NCBI GenBank assembly: GCA_947178195.1
Contig: CAMWXM010000173.1
Location: forward strand, 1-6,182
DNA: 6,182 nt
Direction of reading: 5' to 3'
DNA from: an uncultured Ruminococcus sp.
GTDB lineage: Bacteria > Bacillota > Clostridia > Oscillospirales > Ruminococcaceae
Positions 1 through 5,031 of the stretch are shown here, piece by piece. Both the position numbers and the translations under genes were made by a program. The notes under the pieces were generated by a model that saw only the letters and a list, made by a program, of their open reading frames with translations, did not search any database and was not told the DNA's origin. The first letter of the stretch is position 1, and every line of letters starts with the position of its first letter.

Positions 1-463
1 TTCCAAGCGGGGTTTTCATTTCGTGGGACAGTCTGTCAACCAGTTCCTTGCGCTCGTTCAAAAGCTGTTTTTCCTGCCGGACGTCCCTTTCAAGCTGAAT
101 ATTTGCATTTTTCAGTTCATTAAGCGTGTTTTGCAAATTCTCCGACATTTTATTTAAATTTTTTGCCAAGTCACCAAACTCGTCGTCTGATGTTATTTCG
201 CATTGAGATGTAAAATCCAGATCGGCAATCTTACGTGCCGATTTGCAAAGCGTGGAAATAGGGTCTGTAATAAAATATCCAAGTAAAAAATCAACTGTAA
301 GCATAAGTGCAACGATAAAAATTATCCATATCAAAAAAGAAACGTCCTGATTGATTTGCAGCCGTGTTGAAATTATATATGAAACAATAAGAATAACACC
401 TGCAATTTTTGAAAGCATAACTATTTTCTTGCGTATTGTGCGAAGCGAAAAATGCTCTTTCAT
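1..463 (-). CDS. Sensor histidine kinase, N-terminal part (runs off left edge)
   Basis: Membrane sensor kinase partner of the adjacent response regulator. Translating the minus strand from the ATG at 463 gives 154 codons with no stop before the edge. Visible in order: a basic N-terminus, TM helix 1 (about residues 14-32), a very short outer loop (about 33-42), TM helix 2 (about 43-65), a HAMP linker starting with the typical D67-P68-I69 and continuing to about 118 (with the conserved D-E-F/G-x-L element at 94-99), a charged coiled-coil linker (about 110-143), and the dimerisation/phosphoacceptor H-box LSHEMKTPLG with H147. The ATPase half lies outside the window. The ATG overlaps the regulator's TGA as ATGA, and GAGGTGG sits 7 bases upstream inside the regulator gene, so translation is probably coupled. 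The ~10-residue outer loop leaves little room for a ligand domain, as in intramembrane-sensing kinases; the stimulus is unknown. Confidence 0.93.
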   Translation of the reverse strand, partial: MKEHFSLRTIRKKIVMLSKIAGVILIVSYIISTRLQINQDVSFLIWIIFIVALMLTVDFLLGYFITDPISTLCKSARKIADLDFTSQCEITSDDEFGDLAKNLNKMSENLQNTLNELKNANIQLERDVRQEKQLLNERKELVDRLSHEMKTPLG

Positions 464-1128
464 TTTGCCACCTCAAATTTATATCCCGAACGAATAAGCG
501 TTACAATATTTTTACCCTCGCCTCCTAATTTTTGACGCAGAGTTTTTATGTGCGTATCAACAGTGCGGGTATTTCCCTCAAAATCGTATCCCCAAATACG
601 GTTTAGAAGCTGCTCACGGGAGAAAATTTGTCCCTGATTCATCATGAAAAAGTAAAGCAGTTCGTATTCCTTGTGAGTAAGGGTAATTTCATTTCCGTCA
701 AGAAAAACCTTGTGCGCCGCAGGGATAACGGTAATTTTGCCCGCGCTTACCGAATCGGAAGGATTAGAGGAAAAGCGGCGAAGCAGGGCATTTGTTTTAG
801 CAAGCAGAATTTTGAGGCTGAACGGCTTTGTCATATAATCGTCAGCGCCGTACTCGTAACCTTTCAGTTTATCTTCCTCGTCGCTTTTGGCGGTCAGCAT
901 AATGATTGGCAAATCGCTCATTTCACGAGCTGTTTTGCACACAAAAAATCCGTCAATGTGAGGCATCATTATATCAAGTATCATTAAGTCCATGGGATTA
1001 TTTTTTAAAATCATCAAAGCGTCCACGCCATCGTCAGCGGTAAAACAGGTGTGACCGCCCTTGCGAATATATTCGGAGATTATATCCTGCATATTCTTTT
1101 CATCTTCTACTATTAGAATGTTTGCCAT
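460..1128 (-). CDS. OmpR/PhoB-family response regulator
   Basis: DNA-binding response regulator of a two-component system, 222 residues, the normal full length. The receiver domain (about 1-115) has the acidic pair E8-D9, phosphoacceptor D52 (LMILDIMMP), switch residue T79 and K101 in TKPF. The C-terminal winged-helix domain (about 127-221) shows the trans_reg_C pattern: THKEYELL, the recognition-helix region with RTVDTHIKTLRQKLG, and the RSGYKF wing. All catalytic residues are present, so it should be functional. It is the first gene of an operon with the kinase (4-base overlap). An RBS-like AAAGGACG lies at 1143-1136 before the ATG. Transcription most likely starts from the promoter at 1157-1185. 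The general architecture resembles VanR-type regulators, but the target genes cannot be read from the sequence. Confidence 0.96.
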   Translation of the reverse strand: MANILIVEDEKNMQDIISEYIRKGGHTCFTADDGVDALMILKNNPMDLMILDIMMPHIDGFFVCKTAREMSDLPIIMLTAKSDEEDKLKGYEYGADDYMTKPFSLKILLAKTNALLRRFSSNPSDSVSAGKITVIPAAHKVFLDGNEITLTHKEYELLYFFMMNQGQIFSREQLLNRIWGYDFEGNTRTVDTHIKTLRQKLGGEGKNIVTLIRSGYKFEVAK

Positions 1129-1155
1129 TGTTTCACGTCCTTTAGCTGTTTTTTA

Positions 1156-1204
1156 TATCATATCACATTTGAGAAGATTTGACAAGAGTTTTTATCATAT
1201 GACA
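1156..1204. repeat. 12-bp direct repeat TATCATATSACA, possible regulator site
   Basis: TATCATATCACA at 1156-1167 and TATCATATGACA at 1193-1204 differ at one base and start 37 bp apart. The first covers the -10 box of the response-regulator promoter and the second lies just upstream of its -35. This position would suit an autoregulatory operator, since OmpR-family proteins bind direct repeats. However, 37 bp is longer than the usual one-turn spacing, and AT-rich DNA yields such repeats by chance. Confidence 0.3.
1157..1185 (-). promoter_or_regulatory. Sigma-A-type promoter of the two-component operon
   Basis: On the minus strand, TTGTCA (1185-1180) and TATGAT (1162-1157) are separated by exactly 17 bases. 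A TG one base upstream of the -10 makes it an extended -10 promoter. The predicted start is about 1150, giving a ~20-base leader that contains the AAAGGACG ribosome site of the response regulator. Confidence 0.75.
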
Positions 1205-1233
1205 ATTTTTCCAGATATTTGGCCAAGTTTTTG

Positions 1234-1272
1234 TATAATAATAAGACATATATGATTTATTAATTTAGGAGG
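1234..1272 (+). promoter_or_regulatory. -10 box and Shine-Dalgarno before the SIR2 stub
   Basis: A consensus TATAAT at 1234-1239 is followed by AGGAGG at 1267-1272, nine bases before the ATG at 1282. No convincing -35 lies 16-18 bp upstream of the -10. The palindrome TTGGCCAA sits at 1219-1226. The strong ribosome site suggests the stub descends from a well-expressed gene and may still be translated. Confidence 0.45.
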
Positions 1273-1281
1273 AAATATTAT

Positions 1282-1479
1282 ATGAAAGATATAATTTCAC
1301 AAATTGAAGATATCAGAGATATTAAAAGGCAGCATAAGTTAGTTATATTTGTAGGAGTAGAAGTTTCAAAAAATTCTGGTATTTGCTCATGGTGGGAACT
1401 TGTTAAAGCTTTTGCTGATTTAATTGTATATAGACTTATGAGTTGTCATTTTTTCTTTATATTATTGTATGATAAATGA
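1282..1479 (+). pseudogene. SIR2-like NAD-binding domain protein, N-terminal remnant
   Basis: A 65-codon reading frame with an excellent ribosome site. Residues about 19-47 (HKLVIFVG, then VSKNSGI, then SWWELVKAFAD) match the first beta strand, the GAGxS nucleotide-binding loop and the following helix of the SIR2 family. The family has several hundred residues, including the catalytic Asn/His region, none of which is present. After about residue 48 the sequence becomes an unrelated hydrophobic tail and stops. The loop reads GVEVS where GAGVS is expected, so a key glycine is also lost, and the usual proline after SGI is a cysteine (SGICSWW). SIR2 domains are common NADase effectors of phage defence; this copy cannot be enzymatically active. 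It is most likely the relic of a large deletion, because no continuation appears in other frames before the terminator. A small independent peptide is a less likely alternative. Confidence 0.7.
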
Positions 1480-1495
1480 ACTTTTAAATATTAAC

Positions 1496-1544
1496 AAATA
1501 AGTACTGCAGTTTTGAAAACCAAAAGCTGCAGTACTTATTTTTT
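1496..1544. terminator. Strong bidirectional intrinsic terminator
   Basis: A perfect 15-bp inverted repeat (1496-1510 with 1527-1541, AAATAAGTACTGCAG and its complement) is extended inside by TTTTG/CAAAA, leaving a five-base loop and one bulged G. It is followed by a T-run on the plus strand and by TTATTTGTTAATATTT on the minus strand. It sits between the convergent SIR2 stub and HEPN gene and can serve both. Confidence 0.9.
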
Positions 1545-1644
1545 GCAGGTGGAATGTCGGGTTATATATGTTTGTTTTATTTTGTACTTTTCGAAATGAA
1601 TTGAATACAAAATAATCATTAGAGAAATGTTTTATTGCCTTTTA

Positions 1645-2481
1645 TTAATGTGTTTTAAAAACAAGTGTTTCTATATCAGGCAATTCACCTATTTCTGCGC
1701 ACCGTATAATTAACTGGTTAAGTAATGCCGCAGATTCCTCGACAAACGTGGAAATGCTATCTTTCATTTTATTCCCATGAACAGCAGAAGATCGTGCATT
1801 ATATAATTTCTTTGTTTTCTTAAATATTTCATTTGCTTTTATATCATCTTGACCTGCTAAAAAGCGAGCAATATAAAGGCTAACTCTAAAACTAACCTCA
1901 GTACTAACGTTAAAAAGTGATTCAATTCCAGACCATAGAATAGCCAGTTGCACGCGAGGCATTGAATGCCATCTATAACTTGCCATTGCATGAACTGCGG
2001 TTTGATAAATATCATGATTCATTAAATCTAACGCAGTTACATAATATTTGTAAAGCCATTCTTCATCAGCATCGGATAAAATATAACACTTTTTTAATAT
2101 TGCACGAAACGAATAATTTGTAATACTCATATATGATGCTTCGTTCAGTTTGCCAACAGATTTATCACATTGCATATTTGCCATCACTTCACAATTAAAA
2201 AGTGCTCCAAGTAAAATACAATCACATTGTGCATTCCAAGTAAGAACAGCTAATTGTTCAGCGTTTGGAGATTTTATTCGCAACTGTGATGATACTGTGT
2301 ATGAACTTAAAACAGCAATTGCGATATCAATATCGTCTTTTAGCAATTTTGCAATTTTTTCAAATTTAAAATTTGACTCCGCTGGTATAAGTGTAACGTT
2401 TTTATGTAAATTAATTTCATGAGTACATGAAATACCATTGACATATAAATAGGTTTCTTCACCTAATCCAACAATACCCAT
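1645..2481 (-). CDS. HEPN-domain protein, ApeA/abortive-infection-like
   Basis: Probably a HEPN ribonuclease/toxin-type protein. The C-terminal half (about residues 155-280, counted from a possible TTG at 2532) is alpha-helical, with the helix IESLFNVSTEVSFRVSLYIA and the HEPN signature R247-S-S-A-V-H252 (Rx4H) in LYNARSSAVHGNK, matching the RxxxxH catalytic motif of HEPN RNases and the Apea-like HEPN family. The N-terminal ~150 residues are a mixed domain I cannot assign. The frame can be extended to a TTG at 2532, but no ribosome site precedes it. The ATG at 2481 (residue 18 of the long form) has a purine-rich AGAAGTGGG 5 bases upstream and lies ~80 bases after the promoter at 2566-2594, so I prefer it. 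It is convergent with the SIR2 stub and shares its terminator. It is AT-rich relative to the integrase. ApeA-type HEPN proteins are known anti-phage effectors; a defence role here is inference. Confidence 0.82.
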   Translation of the reverse strand: MGIVGLGEETYLYVNGISCTHEINLHKNVTLIPAESNFKFEKIAKLLKDDIDIAIAVLSSYTVSSQLRIKSPNAEQLAVLTWNAQCDCILLGALFNCEVMANMQCDKSVGKLNEASYMSITNYSFRAILKKCYILSDADEEWLYKYYVTALDLMNHDIYQTAVHAMASYRWHSMPRVQLAILWSGIESLFNVSTEVSFRVSLYIARFLAGQDDIKANEIFKKTKKLYNARSSAVHGNKMKDSISTFVEESAALLNQLIIRCAEIGELPDIETLVFKTH

Positions 2482-2528
2482 ATATTTCCCACTTCTCACA
2501 AGTTTATTAATATAAGAACAAATTCTAA

Positions 2529-3392
2529 TCAATCGTTTTGTCTATAATTTTTGACTATTTCTACCAGTATAACATATTTTAAAAAGAATGTCAAGACTGG
2601 ATAGCAACATATTGACAAAATTGGTAGCCTATGATATATTTTAGTAATGGGGTGTGTCTGCAAAATATAAATTTTTCCGCCGCAAACAGCCCATTTTATA
2701 TCCTGCGGACAGTCGAAAATACCGACGATTTTTTCGCGTAACCATATATTTTTTGCATAAGATCTGAACTTGTTGAAACCTTCATATTCATATTTTACAG
2801 CTTTCAACTTAAAAGAATCGTCTCTGCTCTCTCCCGACACAAGAGCTTCTCCAACGCCCTTTACAAAGTTTCCAGTCATAACCACTGTACTGGCGGTTAC
2901 TGTGTCTGCCGTAAATAGCACTTCAGCAAACTCTGGAGAGATAAAATTCGGCAATTTTGTCCACGAGTAAATCAAGCACAGTTCCTTATACCCCTGCAAA
3001 AGAGTTTTTCTCGCTGCCTTTGCCAATTTTTTCAGAATCTCGTTATAGGTAAGATCTATACCGCAAACATCTCGTATTATCTCATGACGTAAAACAGCAA
3101 TTTCGTGCATACTTGAAAGTTGATATACTGTAAATGGACATTCAGTCTCTGATTTATATCCTACCCAAAGCTCGTTTATTAAGGAAAAACTCCCTATTTT
3201 AGACGAAATGCTGCGGTCAAGCAGTGTAAATTTTGTAACAAAATTTACATATTTGAAGTTTTCCAACATTTTTTCATTGATTGAAAATGCAGAAGTATAA
3301 GCTTTTCCTTGAGAGAAATATTTTCCTTCATACTTTCTTCGAATACGGAATTTAGGTTCAAATCCTTGGATTAAAGCTTTTAAAAACATCAA
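2529..3392 (-). pseudogene. PEP synthase / pyruvate phosphate dikinase ATP-binding domain remnant
   Basis: An open frame of 287 codons with recognisable PPDK_N (PEP/pyruvate-binding ATP-grasp) sequence only at residues about 150-250: VLFTADTV (158-165), GVGEALVSGE (179-188), and CPQDIKWAVCGGKIYILQ followed by THPIT (ending at 250, base 2643). Such enzymes interconvert pyruvate and PEP and are several hundred residues long. The N-terminal ATP-grasp part, the swivelling phosphohistidine domain and the PEP-binding barrel are absent. The spacing between the two conserved blocks is short, and the usual Arg of LQ-x-RPIT is His247. The tail after 250 is hydrophobic noise overlapping the HEPN promoter. 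Residues 1-150 resemble nothing I recognise. The first codons overlap the TetR stub in another frame, so the ATGATG start is probably an accident of a rearrangement junction. Confidence 0.65.
2566..2594 (-). promoter_or_regulatory. Near-consensus promoter of the HEPN gene
   Basis: The minus strand reads TTGACA (2594-2589), a 17-base spacer, then TATACT (2571-2566), with TG one base before the -10 (extended -10). The predicted start is near 2559, upstream of both candidate starts of the HEPN gene. The promoter lies inside the 3' tail of the PPDK-like reading frame, which argues that this tail is not real coding sequence. Confidence 0.85.
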
Positions 3393-3564
3393 ATATCAGG
3401 TCTTCTTTCAATCCGAAGCAATAGTTTATTATCGCAGTGGTTATACCCGCTTTGCCTAAAATAGCGTGGGAAGTGACTTTCGTCAGATCGATATATTCGG
3501 TTATTAAATTGTTGGCAGTTTTCAGTAATGCGGCTTTAGTTGCTTCAAGATCTTGTTTATCCAT
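3358..3564 (-). pseudogene. TetR-family regulator, truncated after the HTH
   Basis: 68 codons matching only the N-terminal DNA-binding domain of TetR regulators: ATKAALLKTANNLI (helix 1), the helix-turn-helix around residues 28-50 (with GKAGITTAIINYCFG), then LKEDLIFDVF. TetR proteins are normally about 190-210 residues; the ligand-binding/dimerisation domain is missing. The frame stops at 3358, and sequence of unrelated type follows in a second frame overlapping by 35 bases. The start is supported by GAAGG six bases before the ATG at 3564. An isolated TetR HTH rarely dimerises, so I consider it a broken gene. The alternative of a functional mini-regulator is weak. Confidence 0.68.
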
Positions 3565-3600
3565 TTTTTACCTTCAAATAATATAATTAAACATATTTAG

Positions 3601-4821
3601 TTATACTATACAACTTTCTTCAATTTGTAAAGTTAAAAAAATAAAACCGCTATAAAAGGCTTTTAAACCAATTATAACGGTTATTTTTATCAAAATATAG
3701 CTGCTTTGTTGGGTGTGTCCATATAAGATGATTACAGTGGTCTTTATGTCGGCGTGTCCTGCCTGCTCTTTTGCGGTCATAACGTCAACGCCTGCAAGGT
3801 AAAGCATGGTTATGTAAGTATGACGAAGCCAGTGGGCTGTTATGGCAGGAATAACCATCGGAATTTTTATCGGGGCAAAGCGGCTCTTTGGAAGCTTAAA
3901 CTCGGTCAGCTGGCCGCTTTTCTTGTCCGTAACCATTATTCCGCTGAAATCCCCGAATTTGAAATTCAGCTCACGCATATAGGATTCCCACATTCTTTCC
4001 CATGCGCTTTCTGTATACATATTTCCGTGAGCGTCGGGGCATACAAGAAAATTATTGTTTCTGTCCTGCTCCGCGAGATAATCGGCAAGAAGCTTGGGAA
4101 TATGTATCACCCGCATTCCCGAGGCAGTTTTGGTACTGTTTTTCACAACGGGACGGCTGTGTATCATTTCCACCGATTTATTTACCGTAATAGTCTTATT
4201 TTTGAGGTCTATATCCGTCCATAGCAAGGGAATAAGTTCTCCCCTGCGTAATCCTGCAAACATCATTATCATAGCGGCACGCTGTCCGCGGTGATCGGTT
4301 GGGGACATGATCCATTCCTGTTCCTGCTCGGTCAAGGCTCTTTTGGTAGTTTTTGCTGCCTGTTTGGGTATCTTTACAGCAACGGCGGGATTGTAGTCCA
4401 AAACGCGGTTATCGGCGGCAAGCTGTATTATCTGTCTGCAAACCGATTTATATTGCGACAGCGTTTGCTTTGCGGCACCCGCTTCCGCAGCGTCTGAGAT
4501 GATGTCCTGAATGTCGGCGGTGCGTATTTTGCATATCGGCATATTGGAAATACTTTCAAAATGTCGGACAGTGTATTGGTATGCGGCGTATCGTTTTGCC
4601 GAAATATCAGGCTTTTTGAGCTTAAGCCAGCGTTCAGCCCATTGTCCGAATGTGTCCCGTTCGGCGGAAACGTCAATGCCCTTGCCGAGCTGAAGCTTGA
4701 CTTCCTGAACCTTGTGTTCAAGCTCTTTGTTGTTGCTCGCATACACATACTTGTACTTGCCGTTGCCAAGATATACGGAGGCTTTTACGCGACCGTCCTT
4801 GCGCTTTGCGTTTTTAATCAA
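3601..4821 (-). CDS. Tyrosine recombinase / phage- or ICE-type integrase, C-terminus irregular
   Basis: Site-specific integrase/excisionase recombinase of the phage/Tn916 type, about 406 residues from TTG at 4821. Numbering from an upstream in-frame TTG at 4845: arm-type DNA-binding domain about 9-60 (RKDGRVKASVYLGNGKYKYVY), SAM-like core-binding domain about 63-150, catalytic domain about 165-377. Catalytic residues: R200 (AGLRRGEL), K239 (STKTASGMR), H338-x-x-R341 (HWLRHTYI), H364 (AGHADIKTT) and Y375 (LYGHT). Tyrosine normally lies nine residues after the GH histidine; here it is eleven, consistent with a two-codon insertion, so activity is doubtful. The last ~37 residues are hydrophobic, unlike the usual charged tail, and run through a terminator. 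I chose the TTG at 4821 because AGGAAG lies 8 bases before it; the 4845 TTG lacks such a site. Its codon use is more GC-rich than the genes to its left, suggesting separate origin. Confidence 0.88.
   Translation of the reverse strand: MIKNAKRKDGRVKASVYLGNGKYKYVYASNNKELEHKVQEVKLQLGKGIDVSAERDTFGQWAERWLKLKKPDISAKRYAAYQYTVRHFESISNMPICKIRTADIQDIISDAAEAGAAKQTLSQYKSVCRQIIQLAADNRVLDYNPAVAVKIPKQAAKTTKRALTEQEQEWIMSPTDHRGQRAAMIMMFAGLRRGELIPLLWTDIDLKNKTITVNKSVEMIHSRPVVKNSTKTASGMRVIHIPKLLADYLAEQDRNNNFLVCPDAHGNMYTESAWERMWESYMRELNFKFGDFSGIMVTDKKSGQLTEFKLPKSRFAPIKIPMVIPAITAHWLRHTYITMLYLAGVDVMTAKEQAGHADIKTTVIILYGHTQQSSYILIKITVIIGLKAFYSGFIFLTLQIEESCIV
3627..3682 (-). terminator. Intrinsic terminator at the 3' end of the integrase
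   Basis: An 11-bp stem with one C-A mismatch pairs 3645-3655 with 3672-3682 (AACCGCTATAA against TTATAACGGTT). On the minus strand it is followed by TTTTATTTTTTT (3644-3633). It falls inside the annotated integrase frame, 30-80 bases before its stop codon, which is abnormal. A T-rich stretch also follows on the plus strand. Confidence 0.7.
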
Positions 4822-4829
4822 TACGATCA

Positions 4830-4835
4830 CTTCCT
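4830..4835 (-). promoter_or_regulatory. Ribosome binding site deciding the integrase start
   Basis: AGGAAG on the minus strand (4835-4830) is followed by 8 bases and then a TTG codon at 4821-4819, which leads directly into IKNAKRKDGR. The alternative TTG at 4845 would place this purine-rich site inside the gene. Confidence 0.6.
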
Positions 4836-4852
4836 TTTTGTTCAAATTACTT

Positions 4853-4884
4853 CAACCGCCTATCATTTAAGGCGGTTGTTTTAT
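4853..4884. other. Perfect 8-bp hairpin just upstream of the integrase
   Basis: CAACCGCC (4853-4860) and GGCGGTTG (4871-4878) form a perfect stem with a ten-base loop. On the plus strand it is followed by TTTTAT, giving it a terminator look in that direction. On the minus strand it lies in the integrase leader, 17 bases upstream of the AGGAAG site, between the ribosome site and the leader terminator. It could block plus-strand read-through into the element or stabilise the integrase messenger 5' end. Confidence 0.5.
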
Positions 4885-4919
4885 AAAAACAAAGGCTCCA
4901 CTTTTAAAGCAGAGCCTTT
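4883..4919 (-). terminator. Leader terminator between integrase promoter and integrase
   Basis: On the minus strand, AAAGGCTC (4919-4912) and GAGCCTTT (4898-4891) form a perfect 8-bp stem, followed by GTTTTTAT. It lies downstream of the promoter at 4984-5012 and upstream of the integrase start, so transcripts must pass it to reach the integrase. Confidence 0.75.
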
Positions 4920-4977
4920 AATGAGTTCGCCCGCAAGGGGCAGTGTCTTTTAACGTGCCGGTGAACGGCTGTGTTAT
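4884..4977 (-). ncRNA. Candidate ~95-nt structured leader or small RNA upstream of integrase
   Basis: The predicted transcript from the promoter at 4984-5012 to the terminator at 4883-4919 holds no credible reading frame but has compact secondary structure. A GCCG/CGGC hairpin has loop TTCAC (about 4969-4957), a GCCC/GGGC hairpin has loop CTTGC (about 4942-4930), then comes GAAC, and then the terminator. The GTTC around the first loop could pair with the GAAC after the second hairpin, as a long-range stem or pseudoknot. It could be an attenuator or riboswitch-like element for the integrase, or a free sRNA. I do not recognise it as a known riboswitch class. Confidence 0.5.
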
Positions 4978-4983
4978 ATACTC

Positions 4984-5012
4984 ATTATACACAAAAAGTA
5001 TGCAACAGTCAA
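4984..5012 (-). promoter_or_regulatory. Strong promoter of the integrase leader
   Basis: The minus strand reads TTGACT (5012-5007), a 17-base spacer, and a consensus TATAAT (4989-4984). It starts about 20 bases after the stop codon of the MazF-like gene, so the integrase or leader RNA has its own transcription unit. The start point is predicted near 4977. Confidence 0.85.
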
Positions 5013-5031
5013 CACTTTTATTCGCACTATA

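Noticed and set aside
291..476. 61-codon minus-strand frame at the kinase start
   Set aside because: Out-of-frame shadow; the frame starting at 463 encodes a clear TM-HAMP-H-box kinase.
628..987. 119-codon plus-strand open frame
   Set aside because: Antisense to the response regulator whose domains and catalytic residues are intact; the antisense protein resembles nothing and lacks a ribosome site.
1179..1207. TTGACA at 1179-1184 as plus-strand -35 for the SIR2 stub
   Set aside because: No -10-like hexamer lies 16-18 bases downstream, and the same bases belong to the better minus-strand promoter.
1577..1615. Inverted repeat TTATTTTGTA / TACAAAATAA downstream of the HEPN stop
   Set aside because: All A-T apart from one pair, long loop, no clear T-run; the strong hairpin at 1496-1541 already explains termination.
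2150..2422. 90-codon plus-strand open frame
   Set aside because: Antisense to the HEPN gene; low complexity and no start signals.
2646..3720. GGTGTGTC shared near 2652 and 3712 as a possible att/target repeat
   Set aside because: Only eight bases, and each copy is explained by conserved coding sequence (THP and GHT codons).
3754..4224. 156-codon plus-strand open frame and smaller ones in 4002-4953
   Set aside because: All are antisense shadows of the integrase, which is clearly coding on the minus strand.
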